The notes under the pieces: model-generated | Seen by the model: the letters and a program-made list of their open reading frames with translations, nothing else | Database searches by the model: none | What the model was told of the DNA's origin: nothing | Shown here: positions 27,307 to 36,289 of the stretch, piece after piece | How positions within the stretch are numbered: the stretch's first letter is position 1 | How the letters are laid out: every line of letters begins with the position of its first letter | Assembly: GCA_966186595.1 (NCBI GenBank) | Contig: CBIFWO010000002.1 | Coordinates: 1-64,000 of the forward strand | DNA: 64,000 nt | From: JALRBM01 sp966186595 | Lineage (GTDB): Bacteria; Patescibacteriota; Saccharimonadia; Saccharimonadales; Saccharimonadaceae | Reading direction: 5' to 3' | Program-made: the position numbers and the translations under genes

Positions 27307-28356
27307 TAAACTGGCCGTCCGCTCTAGCCAATGCTGGTAAGCCATGACAGGCGCAAGCTTCCCAAGTATTTCGCCCACTTTTTTGCGGCTTGCTTCAATG
27401 CCCACTGGTAATTCATGCTCTTTTCCTGTGCGTACAACTTTAGCAAGATGAAGGGCGTAATCGTATTGGTCGGCAGCTCTTACTTGAACGTCTGAAGATT
27501 CAGTTTGTAAGTTCAAGAAGTTGCTTATAATCGCATTATACAGCTTCGGGTGTGCTACGAAAAGATTGGACAACGTAACGAGGTTTGCGGAGGAGACATT
27601 ATTTTCCTTTAGGAAATACTCGAAGCGGCTGCGTTGCTCGTCATTCATTAAGTTAGTATGAACTTGAAGAGGTACTCCGTAGTCGGTTATATTGCCCGAC
27701 AGTATGATTGCTTCTGAGAAGTTTTGCAACTCCTTCCAGCGGCTTATACTTAACGGCTCTGTTGTAGTGTATGACGGGTCAATGGCAGCTACTACGACAT
27801 TACCATCTTCATCCAGTGTATTTATTGCCGCTGTGGTATGGTTACAGAACAGTACGCTTTCGCCTGGCGGGGGTAGCTCCCAACGCTGCCCGTCAACAAA
27901 GTTGCCTTGAGGTAATGCCTCACCCTCGGAACTTGCGCGTTCTACCACGATAGCGTCTGCGTCGCCACTACCTACTTCAGAGAAGCGCATGCCATTAAAC
28001 TCCACTGATTGCATAGCTATATCCACCTTGCCTACATTTGTTTCAAGGCGTTCCAGAAAAGAAGGCGTAGCATCATAAATAGGAGTCTGCATACTCTTGC
28101 CGCTCTCATAGGCTTGCCGTATCCCTTCTGCTGAGAGATCGGGGATGTAAGACCTCACTATGGTCAGTGCAGCCGGATCAACTCCCAGGCTTTGCATTTC
28201 GGCCACCATAGCCACGGCTTTTGTTCCACAAGCGGTGACAATTTTATAGGGTAAGTCGAGACGCGATATCGTTTCGGTGAGTTCACAAACAGTATCCCAT
28301 CCGTAGTAAGGGTGGGATACTTCATCATAGTGGGTAGCACGTTCAAAATCAGACAT
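27298..28356 (-). CDS. Hypothetical protein, 352 residues
   Basis: I do not recognise a family. The protein is soluble, acidic and mixed alpha/beta. The N-terminal half (YKIVTACGTKAVAMVAEM and LTIVRSYIPDLS) reads like a nucleotide- or sugar-binding Rossmann fold. The middle has strand-rich segments (VLFCNHTTAAIN, VVVAAIDPSY) and the C-terminal 120 residues look helical. No membrane helix or signal peptide. It lies in the accessory island between radC and the replication-relaxation gene; TATACT occurs about 25 bases upstream of the start. Confidence 0.6.
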   Translation of the reverse strand: MSDFERATHYDEVSHPYYGWDTVCELTETISRLDLPYKIVTACGTKAVAMVAEMQSLGVDPAALTIVRSYIPDLSAEGIRQAYESGKSMQTPIYDATPSFLERLETNVGKVDIAMQSVEFNGMRFSEVGSGDADAIVVERASSEGEALPQGNFVDGQRWELPPPGESVLFCNHTTAAINTLDEDGNVVVAAIDPSYTTTEPLSISRWKELQNFSEAIILSGNITDYGVPLQVHTNLMNDEQRSRFEYFLKENNVSSANLVTLSNLFVAHPKLYNAIISNFLNLQTESSDVQVRAADQYDYALHLAKVVRTGKEHELPVGIEASRKKVGEILGKLAPVMAYQHWLERTASLSM

Positions 28357-28430
28357 TATTTGGCAACAAGATTCACAGTTTAGTATACCTCATCGACTCT
28401 CTCTGTTAGCCTACTTTCTTGCAGAAAATA

Positions 28431-28463
28431 GGAACTTCCACTTTGCAAGCAAAATGGAAGTCC
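28431..28463 (-). terminator. Imperfect hairpin, probable terminator
   Basis: Arms 28431-28446 and 28449-28463 pair with a few mismatches (ACTTCCA against TGGAAGT at the base, TTTGC against GCAAA at the tip). It lies just beyond the replication-relaxation gene and is followed on the minus strand by TATTTTC. Confidence 0.5.
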
Positions 28464-28485
28464 AGTCAGGGCAATCTCTATTCAG

Positions 28486-29352
28486 CTACGCCTCCTCCCA
28501 AATCTTGCTCAGTAAGCCATGTTGTTTGAGTTTGTCAGCCGTCGTAAATCGAATACGCGGCCGCTCCTCGTCCTCATTTTTCCACTCCCAGCTATCTGCA
28601 ATAAGCTTTCGTGTCCTGCGTTTGGCGTAAATAAGATCAGTCGTTCGCGGACAAACAAATAGCAAGATGGGCAGTTTTTCGGTATCAGTCTGCTCTTGCC
28701 AAGTAATATCTTCTTCATCGAGGTACTTCACATAGTCACCAAGGCGCTTCTTCATGCGGTAACGTGGCAGGGTCGGATCAAAGACCTCAAGCAAGTAGCT
28801 TTCGAGCGTCGTTTCTTCTTTACCGTCGTCGAGTTTATCTTTGCAGAAAATAAGACTTGGTTGGATTAGCTCACTATCCAGTACGAAATGGTAATAACTG
28901 CTTTCTAGCAAGTAGTCCGCTTCGGTTTGGTAGAAGTAATTTAGCTTGTCTGTACTTTGCTGTCTTAGGCTCACACAACAATCCGCAAGCAGGATGCAAT
29001 GGTCAATGTAGGACTGGCTACGTGTCGGCTCCTTGTAGCGTTTGCGGAGTTCTTCTGGCGGGTAATTTGGTAGTTGTTCTCCATCTTCGTTGGGTGTGGT
29101 GAGCTTCCGCAAATACCGCACGCCATTCAATCCTAAGTAATAAATTGCAGGTTTGGTCTTCTCCGCAAAGTGCGTTGAGTAAATCCACTCGACATAACCT
29201 TTAGCTCGCAAATCACGCAGCCATAAGTTAATAGTCTTCGGGTCTTTGTGACCCATTAAGGCTTGTACCTGGATACGGTTTAGAAATCTAAATCTATATA
29301 GCAGCTTTAGTATTTCTTGTTGCTTCTTGGTTATTTTAGGTAGTTCGGTCAT
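28486..29352 (-). CDS. Replication-relaxation family protein
   Basis: A 288-residue protein resembling the Replic_Relax family of plasmids and integrative elements. It has an N-terminal winged-helix domain (KKQQEILKLLYRFRFLNRIQVQALMG, quoted in part, then TINLWLRDLRAKGYV) and a central nuclease-like alpha/beta region (DHCILLADCCVSL). It probably binds element DNA during replication or transfer. Together with the adjacent XRE, RadC and transposase genes it marks an acquired segment. No relaxase or replication initiator is visible, so the element may be a remnant. Confidence 0.72.
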   Translation of the reverse strand: MTELPKITKKQQEILKLLYRFRFLNRIQVQALMGHKDPKTINLWLRDLRAKGYVEWIYSTHFAEKTKPAIYYLGLNGVRYLRKLTTPNEDGEQLPNYPPEELRKRYKEPTRSQSYIDHCILLADCCVSLRQQSTDKLNYFYQTEADYLLESSYYHFVLDSELIQPSLIFCKDKLDDGKEETTLESYLLEVFDPTLPRYRMKKRLGDYVKYLDEEDITWQEQTDTEKLPILLFVCPRTTDLIYAKRRTRKLIADSWEWKNEDEERPRIRFTTADKLKQHGLLSKIWEEA

Positions 29353-29680
29353 AGGTATATGGTTCAGCTATAGGTAGGCATTAGGCTAGTTATTTTTTAG
29401 AGTTAATTATGCTTTGCTTGATTATTATTCTGTCTTATGTCTCTTTTTCTTTGGATTATTCTTTAGATTTATTGGTTTTTATTCTCTTGTTTATATGATT
29501 TGTTATTTCTCTTTATGTCTAGTTTCTTTCTTTGCTTCTTGCTTTATTCTGATTGGTGATTTACTTTTTTACCAACCCACCTACCCATACTTGTAAGGGT
29601 AGAGGATACGATTGATTGTACTATAACAGATTGAGTTAGGATATATTCTGCCCTAGCCCATGGGGGCAAAGATAATACTG
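29353..29680. other. AT-rich intergenic stretch, no convincing gene
   Basis: A 328-base gap between the replication-relaxation and transposase genes. On the plus strand 29400-29570 is extremely T-rich, with long pyrimidine runs. A 60-codon open frame there has only a composition-driven hydrophobic translation and no ribosome binding site. No terminal inverted repeat for the neighbouring transposase was found. It may be the upstream region of the replication-relaxation gene or a scar of the insertion. Confidence 0.5.
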
Positions 29681-30739
29681 TTAGAAGGACTCTGAATCCT
29701 GTAATAACTGCTCATCATCACCAGGGAGAATACGGGGTTTACGATATCTGGTGAGGCGATCTTGCTTGGGTAGAAGGCTTGTACGCGATGCTGGTACTGG
29801 CGTTGGTATTGGTGTTGCGATTGTAGGAGCTAGCATGAGTCGCCCTGTACCAATGAGCTTTCTGTAAGGCAGGTTTGCACCATTCACAAACCCAAACCAC
29901 TTATCAAAACGTTCGTTGTCTTTGAGGCCTCTTGTGTTATAGCGGTATTCGTATTCTGCACAGTATTTTTGCAGATGCTTTGGACTAACACCAATATAGA
30001 TTGCGCGAATGCTCAGTTTTAGATGGCTCCATGCGCCTTCAATGGTGTTTGTGTGGTTCTGCCCAACAGCAAACTCTCTGCTGGAGTGGTTGACGCGGTG
30101 GTGCTCATAGCCAAGTTGGGTGACATGGTTGTATGGGCGGTATTCGTCAGTCATAACAGTAGAGCCAGGTGTTACGTTATCCGTGATTACTTTTTCAAGT
30201 GTGAGCGCAGTTGTGTCTCGTGTAACAGCTAAGCGTATTTCACCTTTACGCTCAGCGATGCCGACGACGGGTGTTTTGCCGCTTGCGCCACGGCCGCGCT
30301 GTCCGTCGTGCCTCTTGCCGCCCACGTAGGTTTCATCAGCTTCGACAATATTACCAAGCAAATCACCACGGCCAGCTTTCTCAACGCTGTGGCGGATACG
30401 TTGCAGCATGAACCAGGCTGTCTTTTGTGTAATGTCTAAGTACTTGGCAAGTTGTATGGACGAGATGCCTTTCTTGAGCGAAGTATTGAGGTAGATGGCG
30501 TAGAACCATTTTTGTAATGGAATATGACTGTCACTGAACATGGTGCCGACTTTGACGGTGAATTTCTTACGACAGTCGCCGCATTTGAACAGTTTGCCGT
30601 CTGCGAATTTATACGTCTTTACTCTGCCGCAGTGCGGGCAGTAGCGGTTAGTACCATCTTCGCCCCAACGTTGGATTTCTAGAAAAGCCAAGCACGAGGC
30701 TTCATCTGGGAATTGTTGTTGGAAGGCGAATAAACTCAT
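29681..30739 (-). mobile_element. IS1595-family (ISXO2-like) transposase gene
   Basis: A 352-residue transposase. The N-terminal zinc ribbon has CPHC (34-37) and CGDC (53-56). A helix-turn-helix-like segment follows (SSIQLAKYLDITQKTAWF), then the RNase-H-like core with D135 in VEADETYVGG, D198 in MTDEYRPY and a third residue in NTIEGAW. The gene is intact, with a roughly 70-residue Pro/Thr-rich C-terminal extension. Promoter: TTGACA 30769-30774 and TATAAA 30748-30753 (15-base spacer), with the -35 inside the last codons of the upstream gene. I could not find terminal inverted repeats or a target duplication. Confidence 0.88.
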
Positions 30740-30756
30740 GCTACTAGTTTATAAAA

Positions 30757-31854
30757 TTAGATTGGGTCTGTCAAGTATATAGGCACGAAAATTAATAAGG
30801 CGATGTAGATGGTAAGACAGGGTAATATATAACGGTGAACTGAAACGACATTGCTATTGAGAGCGAACATGACAATAGAAGCCAATCCAAAAATACCCAG
30901 AGGTATGTATTTGTCATTTTTCCTCCATTGAAGTAGTAGATAAAGTGAACTAATCGCTAATACAAAAAGCGCGATCACCGGCAATAGATGGTTGATGATT
31001 ATGTCGGTGTCGAATGGTCGCTGGCCTATGGATGCGCGAAATACTTCGTAGGTTGCACGCAGGATTGTCTTGATGAAATTTATATCAAAAACCTGATATA
31101 CCCAATCCGACGTCGATTGGTAGGCGCGGAACATCCCGAGGAAATCTGCTCGTGTAATAAATAGATAAATTCCATACGCCACAAAGCCAATTGGTGCCAG
31201 TAGAAAACAAAGAAGTTGTTTGTTGAATATTTTCTTGAACTTCCAGCCGTATGCCCTCATGAATTCAAGGCCGCAGAGTCCGACAAATAAAAGGGCAGGC
31301 AAGCGCACGGCAGTGAGAAGTCCTAGCAGAATTCCAACATACAGCCAATGACGCCGCAGGGCGAAAATATATGCCCAAAAACCTAATGCCATGAATAAAG
31401 CTTCGCTGTAGAAAACGTGCAAAAAGAATGCTGTGGGAGCGGTAAGGACCAGCGCAATGAGCCATCCTCTTTTCCCGCTCAAGAACACTCTTCCTATTTT
31501 CAAAAGAGCAGCAATCAGGAAGAACGCGCTGATTGTATTGATGACCTGACCAGCTACGAGGATATCGATTATTCCGAAACTGGCGTGGTGAATGGCCCCT
31601 ACGAGTAAGGGAAAAAGTGGATAAAAGACGGCGGACGGGTCGTTGGTTATATAGCAATCAGTGACGATCATGTGATACCAGTTCCCATCCCAATTCAAAG
31701 TATGATGCAGAAGATTAGAGCCGTTTTGCGTATCGAAAAGATAGCCCACAAGGAGCATGAAAATTTTCCAGACGATTGTAATGGCAAGGGCGATACCAAA
31801 GTCGGAGCGAAGAAATCTCCGACCTAATGAGATTATTTTAGGAAAGCTGGTCAT
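30757..31854 (-). CDS. PIG-V-like membrane mannosyltransferase (GT-C)
   Basis: A 365-residue polytopic protein with about ten helices. The early loop contains LNWDGNWYH, the W-D-x-x-W/H pattern of PIG-V-type GT-C enzymes that use polyprenyl-phosphate mannose; VFYPLFPLL and HVFYSEALFM are further family-like segments. ATG 31854 is preferred because it overlaps the upstream GT4 by 17 bases; an earlier start would extend further into it. The 3' end lies 17 bases from the transposase start, so the insertion is immediately downstream. Donor specificity is inferred only. Confidence 0.78.
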   Translation of the reverse strand: MTSFPKIISLGRRFLRSDFGIALAITIVWKIFMLLVGYLFDTQNGSNLLHHTLNWDGNWYHMIVTDCYITNDPSAVFYPLFPLLVGAIHHASFGIIDILVAGQVINTISAFFLIAALLKIGRVFLSGKRGWLIALVLTAPTAFFLHVFYSEALFMALGFWAYIFALRRHWLYVGILLGLLTAVRLPALLFVGLCGLEFMRAYGWKFKKIFNKQLLCFLLAPIGFVAYGIYLFITRADFLGMFRAYQSTSDWVYQVFDINFIKTILRATYEVFRASIGQRPFDTDIIINHLLPVIALFVLAISSLYLLLQWRKNDKYIPLGIFGLASIVMFALNSNVVSVHRYILPCLTIYIALLIFVPIYLTDPI

Positions 31855-32956
31855 AGACGATCTTGCGAATCTTTGTGATAAACAAACTTTTATCAAAACG
31901 TTTCGATTTTCGTCTGAGGGTTCCTGGAAGGAAGGTTGTTTTTTCGGCTTTTTGGATAGCGTTAATGATGGCGTCTACAGATTGCTCGTGAAAGAGAATC
32001 CCACTAACATTATCGTCAACAATATCCAGTGCCCCGGCCTTACCCAGTGTGATCACAGGTGTTCCGGCGGCAAGAGCTTCAACCTGGACAATGCCGAAAT
32101 CTTCCTCGGCCGCATAGATCCATCCTTTTGCGTGATTGAGCGCATACTCCAGGTCAGTATCCGATGCGTTGCCAAAACGATCCGTGTAGAATTCGATAGT
32201 TGGCCCAGCTATCTTCACCAGCTCATCATGGGCAGGTCCGGTTCCAAAAACTTTCAATGGCACGCCCAGTTTTGTACAGGCGGCGACTACAAGATCGTAG
32301 CGTTTGTATGGCAACTGACGGCCCATTGTCATGTAATAGTTACCACGCTCCCGTGCTGGTTCAAAGCGATTAACATCGACAGGTGGATGAATGATCGTTG
32401 CTGGCTTTTTGTAATATTCTTTGATTCGTTTTTGCGTTTCGGTAGAGTTGGCAATAAACACGTCGACCTTTTGTGCTGCTTCATAATCCAGCTTTCGTTG
32501 GTGGGGGACGAAGAGTGGAATAAGCAGACGAATAAGCGGGTCTAGCTTCCCAAAACCAGGACGTTTTTTATATTCCCCGTAGTGACTCCAGTAATAGCGA
32601 GCAGGGGTATGGCAGTAGGAAATAATAATCTGGTTGGGGCGGGCTTTTCGGATTTGATTAGCGTTGAGGTAAGAGCTGGTCAGGATAATATCAAACTCGT
32701 TAAGGTCGAGATCGCGAAATGCTTTGACCTGAAGGACGGGAAAAAGCTTGTACATTTTTCGAAGAAATTTTGGGAATTTTTGGAGCCACGTGGTTCGAAC
32801 ATCGAGGTCTTTAAATTCGGGTAACTTTTCTTTGTCGTAAATTGCTGTGTAAATTGGTGCATTTGGAAAAGCCTCGTGAAGCGCATAGACGACTCTTTCC
32901 GCTCCGCCCATGACGGTCAAAAAATCGCAGACGATTGCGATTTTTGGTTGCTTCAT
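31838..32956 (-). CDS. Glycosyltransferase family 4, mannosyltransferase-like
   Basis: A 372-residue GT-B enzyme resembling WbaZ-type mannosyltransferases. The N-terminus is IAIVCDFLTVMGGAERV, with the GGAE motif. The donor domain has MGRQLPYKRYD and the E-x7-E region EEDFGIVQVEALAAGTPVI. The start abuts the polyprenyl glycosylphosphotransferase stop with no gap, so it probably adds the second sugar after the priming step. Confidence 0.88.
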   Translation of the reverse strand: MKQPKIAIVCDFLTVMGGAERVVYALHEAFPNAPIYTAIYDKEKLPEFKDLDVRTTWLQKFPKFLRKMYKLFPVLQVKAFRDLDLNEFDIILTSSYLNANQIRKARPNQIIISYCHTPARYYWSHYGEYKKRPGFGKLDPLIRLLIPLFVPHQRKLDYEAAQKVDVFIANSTETQKRIKEYYKKPATIIHPPVDVNRFEPARERGNYYMTMGRQLPYKRYDLVVAACTKLGVPLKVFGTGPAHDELVKIAGPTIEFYTDRFGNASDTDLEYALNHAKGWIYAAEEDFGIVQVEALAAGTPVITLGKAGALDIVDDNVSGILFHEQSVDAIINAIQKAEKTTFLPGTLRRKSKRFDKSLFITKIRKIVYDQLS

Positions 32957-34393
32957 CTACTTTGCTCCTTGTTTGCGAAAGACGACGGCGAGGGTTTTGA
33001 AAAGAATTTTAATATCAAGCCAAAAGTTCCAATTCTGTGCATAAAAAAGTTCAAGTTCAATTCGTTCTTCGAAGCTTAGGTTACTACGACCTGACACTTG
33101 CCAGAGACCGGTAACACCCGATTTGACACTATGAAGCAGTGCGGTACGGCTCGGCGAGAATTTGGCCTCTTGCGGCAAAATCGGTCGCGGACCAACGAGG
33201 CTAAGATCGCCCCTGAGAACATTGAAGAGCTGTGGTAGCTCATCGAGTGAGGTCGTGCGTAGAAACTGGCCAAACCTCGTAATCCTCGGATCGTTTTCGA
33301 CTTTACGATTTTTTTCGTACTCGAGCGCTAGGTCTTCCCGACCCATCTCACGGAATTCTATGGCGGCATCCCGTCCACCATATTTTGCGCCCATGGTACG
33401 GAATTTGATTAAGTTAACAGGCTCAGAAAATTTACTCAGGCGCTTGCTCACATAAAATGCGGGGCCGGGGTTAAGGATCTTTTGCAAAATAATAAGCAGA
33501 AGATAAATTGGGGAAAGAAGCGCCACCAAAACAAGGGAAGCAATCGTGTCAAAAACCTGTTTAGCAATCGCTCCCCAGCCAATAAGCGGTGTCTGACTGA
33601 CGGAAATCATCGGGTAGCCTAAGAATACGTCGACAGTGTTTTTGCCCGCATAGAATTCTGATTCACCAGGAATGAAATTATATTGGATATGATGTGTTTG
33701 CGCTGCACCTAAGATTCGCTGGTTGCGTTCGGCCGAGTCGTAAAGATCTGTCTGAATGATTGTAGTGATGTTGAGCTTATCGATTTCTTTTAGGGCGAGA
33801 TCTACAGAGGTAAAATGGCGAACTTCCAGTCCAGGGGGGATGATTTTCCTTGGGCCGGCGATCGCGATAACTTTATAGCCACTTTTATGAGTTTCCGATA
33901 GATTATCGGCGATGTCGCGCGTGGCCTCGCTATCCCCTATGACCAGGACACGACTAATGCCTCGACCAAAATAAAACAGGAGGCTTCGGGTAATGCGAAG
34001 GATTTCTCGTTCTAGGACGATGAGCAAGAAGGCTGCAGCCAATGCATAGACAGGAACGAGTCGCGCTGGGAAGATGTGGTCTTCGCTAACGTACTCCCAG
34101 CCGATAACGAGGAGGATACCTATGAATGATCCGATGGCAATCTTGCCCCATTCAACCAATCGGCGATTGTAGGTGCTAGCCTGGTAAAGTCCAAGGGTAG
34201 CGAAAATCAAAATCCAGATCGGGACGATAATCAGGAAGCTCCTGAGGTATTCGATAGCGTACACTTGTGTGGCAAGTGGTCGCTGATCGTATTGAACGCG
34301 CAAAACGTAGGCGACGCCAAACGCTAGACAAAGAACCAAAAAGTCGGCGAGTATTAATATAAGGCTGTAGAATTTCGTATTTTTTGATGGCAT
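32957..34393 (-). CDS. Polyprenyl-phosphate sugar-1-phosphate transferase (priming enzyme)
   Basis: A 478-residue WbaP/CpsE-type enzyme that starts repeat-unit assembly by moving a sugar-1-phosphate to undecaprenyl phosphate. Four N-terminal helices are followed by a soluble CoA-binding-like Rossmann domain (SRVLVIGDSEATRDIA). The catalytic C-terminal domain has LIKFRTM, TSLDELPQLFNVLRGDLSLVGPRP (quoted in part) and GLWQVSGRS. TATAAT at 34409-34414 gives a leader of only a few bases. It is divergent from the O-antigen-ligase-like gene. Confidence 0.93.
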   Translation of the reverse strand: MPSKNTKFYSLILILADFLVLCLAFGVAYVLRVQYDQRPLATQVYAIEYLRSFLIIVPIWILIFATLGLYQASTYNRRLVEWGKIAIGSFIGILLVIGWEYVSEDHIFPARLVPVYALAAAFLLIVLEREILRITRSLLFYFGRGISRVLVIGDSEATRDIADNLSETHKSGYKVIAIAGPRKIIPPGLEVRHFTSVDLALKEIDKLNITTIIQTDLYDSAERNQRILGAAQTHHIQYNFIPGESEFYAGKNTVDVFLGYPMISVSQTPLIGWGAIAKQVFDTIASLVLVALLSPIYLLLIILQKILNPGPAFYVSKRLSKFSEPVNLIKFRTMGAKYGGRDAAIEFREMGREDLALEYEKNRKVENDPRITRFGQFLRTTSLDELPQLFNVLRGDLSLVGPRPILPQEAKFSPSRTALLHSVKSGVTGLWQVSGRSNLSFEERIELELFYAQNWNFWLDIKILFKTLAVVFRKQGAK

Positions 34394-34434
34394 AGCTAGT
34401 TATTGATCATTATATCATTCGATGAGATACGTAG

Positions 34435-34440
34435 TACACT
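34435..34440 (+). promoter_or_regulatory. -10 box, leaderless promoter of ligase/polymerase gene
   Basis: TACACT, seven bases before ATG 34448, with no ribosome binding site. Confidence 0.45.
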
Positions 34441-34447
34441 AAAAGCA

Positions 34448-35773
34448 ATGGGACGAATACAATTTCTTGAGCGAATTTATCTGACCATTCTTTTGGTTGT
34501 CTTTGGGGGAATTGTGCTGCATGCGCCACTGAGTGTGGGGTTGGGTGTGCTTGTCCCGGATTACGAGTTGCTTATCAAATCCTGGAAAGAGATCCTATTG
34601 ATTGCGCTGGTTCCTATTGCAATTTGGCTTGTGACAAAACAAAAGTTATGGAAAAAGCTGGCGAAGGATTGGATTTTTCGCCTCATCACTACTTATGCTT
34701 TGCTCCATATCTTATTAATACCATTATCGTATGACGGAATATCATCTGTTTTGGCTGGTCTGGCGATTGATCTTCGGTATGTATTATTCTTTGCGCTGGT
34801 CTACATAGCAGTCTGGATGATGCCACAGAGGCGACGATGGTTTATTACTATTGGGGTTATCGGTGCTTTTATCGTAGTCGGCTTTGCGACGCTGCAGCTT
34901 TTTCTGCCTCCGGATTTTCTGAGTATTATTGGATACGGCAAAAATACCATTCAGCCCTACCTAACCGTTGATAAGAACCATGATTACATTAGGGTAAACA
35001 GTATGCTGCGCGGGCCAAACCCTCTGGGCGCGTACGCAGGGATGGTACTTGCCTTCCTGGCAGCTGCAGTCGTTCGTTTGAACGTGATTTTGAAGAAGCG
35101 GAGTATGTTTTATCTCGTCGCGATACTGGCTGCATGTGGCATTCTGGCGCTGTGGAATAGCTATTCACGCAGTTCACTAGTGGCGGGAATCGTGGCAGTT
35201 TTGCTCGTCTTGGCGATCACTCTTGGTCGCAAGATATCTCGTCGTGGGTGGATTACGATGTGCGTGGTTGTCTTTGCATTTTTTGGGGCCCTGATTGCTG
35301 CGCGTGGCAGTGAGTTTGTCTCGAATGTTATCCTTCACGAAAACCCCGACGGGGGCAGTAGTGTGAGCTCGAATGATGACCATGTTTCGTCGCTGGCAAC
35401 CGGAATTGATAGATTGATCCATCAGCCGCTAGGCGCGGGAGTGGGAAGCACGGGATCGGCCTCACTTTTTAGTGACGATGCGATCATTATCGAAAACCAA
35501 TATCTGTTTATTGCTCACGAAACTGGATGGCCCGGACTGATTCTATTTGCTGCAATATTTGGTCTTGTCATGATGCGGCTGTGGAAACGGCGACAAGATT
35601 GGTTGGCTTTGGGTGCGTTCGCGAGTGGCATCGGACTGGCCCTGATAGGATTATTATTGCCGGTTTGGGCTGACGACACGGTATCAATCGTATGGTGGGG
35701 AATTGCAGCAGTTGCATTAATCGGAGGAAGTTATGGAAAAACGACCAAGCAAAAAGCAAAAAGAGCTGCTTAG
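34448..35773 (+). CDS. O-antigen ligase/polymerase-like membrane protein
   Basis: A 441-residue polytopic protein with about 11 helices of the Wzy/WaaL superfamily. A large periplasmic-side loop (about residues 270-360) contains IDRLIHQPLGAGVGSTG and ENQYLFIAHETGWPG, typical of the O-antigen ligase domain. ATG 34448 (MGRIQFLERIY) is preferred: TACACT lies seven bases upstream, whereas the longer frame begins within the promoter. It either polymerises the repeat unit or transfers polymer to the wall. Its last 41 bases overlap the LexA-like gene. Confidence 0.85.
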   Translation: MGRIQFLERIYLTILLVVFGGIVLHAPLSVGLGVLVPDYELLIKSWKEILLIALVPIAIWLVTKQKLWKKLAKDWIFRLITTYALLHILLIPLSYDGISSVLAGLAIDLRYVLFFALVYIAVWMMPQRRRWFITIGVIGAFIVVGFATLQLFLPPDFLSIIGYGKNTIQPYLTVDKNHDYIRVNSMLRGPNPLGAYAGMVLAFLAAAVVRLNVILKKRSMFYLVAILAACGILALWNSYSRSSLVAGIVAVLLVLAITLGRKISRRGWITMCVVVFAFFGALIAARGSEFVSNVILHENPDGGSSVSSNDDHVSSLATGIDRLIHQPLGAGVGSTGSASLFSDDAIIIENQYLFIAHETGWPGLILFAAIFGLVMMRLWKRRQDWLALGAFASGIGLALIGLLLPVWADDTVSIVWWGIAAVALIGGSYGKTTKQKAKRAA

Positions 35774-36098
35774 CTTTATCGATGGATTTATCAAGGGGTA
35801 TGGCTATGGCCCGAGTTACCGCGAGATAATGAGGTCGCTTGATTACAAATCAGTTTCCACTGTAGCGGTTCATGTTGATGGCCTGATTGCGCGTGGATTG
35901 CTTCGCAAGAAAGACAATTCCGCCAGGTCATTGGAGGTCGTATTGCAAACAGCGGTTACAAACCCTGACGACGAACATATTAAGTGGCTAAAAAAGGAAA
36001 TCAAAAAGCGTGAGGTTGTTGATTCTGCCCAGTCGAACAAGCAGGTGCAAATCCTTCGCCAGGCACTCCAGATCCTACTTGACCAAAAGACGGAATAA
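35733..36098 (+). CDS. LexA-type DNA-binding domain protein without protease domain
   Basis: A 121-residue protein. Residues 1-70 match the LexA winged-helix domain (KKQKELLSFIDGFIKGYGYGPSYREI, quoted in part, then SVSTVAVHVDGLIARGLL and ARSLEV). The rest is a charged helical tail (about 75-118) instead of the Ser/Lys autoprotease of LexA, so self-cleavage is not possible. It may be a repressor with a fixed set point or a dimerising adaptor. It begins 41 bases inside the ligase gene and is followed directly by tRNA-Asn; the tRNA promoter lies in its 3' end. Confidence 0.82.
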   Translation: MEKRPSKKQKELLSFIDGFIKGYGYGPSYREIMRSLDYKSVSTVAVHVDGLIARGLLRKKDNSARSLEVVLQTAVTNPDDEHIKWLKKEIKKREVVDSAQSNKQVQILRQALQILLDQKTE

Positions 36099-36108
36099 CA
36101 GGTATAAT
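36079..36108 (+). promoter_or_regulatory. Promoter of tRNA-Asn
   Basis: TTGACC (36079-36084) and TATAAT (36103-36108) with an 18-base spacer, the clearest two-box promoter in the window. It ends 11 bases before the tRNA. Confidence 0.75.
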
Positions 36109-36119
36109 ACCCTAAGTAT

Positions 36120-36194
36120 TCCGGCATAGCTCAGTGGTAGAGCGGATCGCTGTTAACGATTAGGTCGCTGGTTCGAGCCCAGCTGCCGGAGCCA
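36120..36194 (+). tRNA. tRNA-Asn (anticodon GTT)
   Basis: A full cloverleaf. Acceptor TCCGGCA pairs with TGCCGGA, the D arm is GCTC-AGTGGTA-GAGC, the anticodon arm is GATCG-CTGTTAA-CGATT with anticodon GTT, and the T arm is GCTGG-TTCGAGC-CCAGC. Discriminator G and an encoded CCA end it at 36194. It has its own promoter upstream and a terminator downstream. Confidence 0.95.
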
Positions 36195-36208
36195 AGTTGA
36201 ATTTATTG

Positions 36209-36244
36209 CAAAAGAACCATTGTTTTGAATGGTTCTTTTGTTTT
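36209..36244 (+). terminator. Rho-independent terminator after tRNA-Asn
   Basis: Arms CAAAAGAACCATT (36209-36221) and AATGGTTCTTTTG (36228-36240) pair perfectly around GTTTTG and run into TTTTG. Confidence 0.85.
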
Positions 36245-36289
36245 GTACCTCAGTTGGTCGAATGGGCGAAAGATAATAAGCTTCTGAAA

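Noticed and set aside
29414..29596. 60-codon frame in the T-rich gap
   Set aside because: The Phe/Leu/Ser-rich translation is a product of base composition; there is no ribosome binding site or promoter.
29353..30790. Terminal inverted repeats of the IS1595-type element
   Set aside because: Direct comparison of the sequences on both sides of the transposase gene gave no matching ends.
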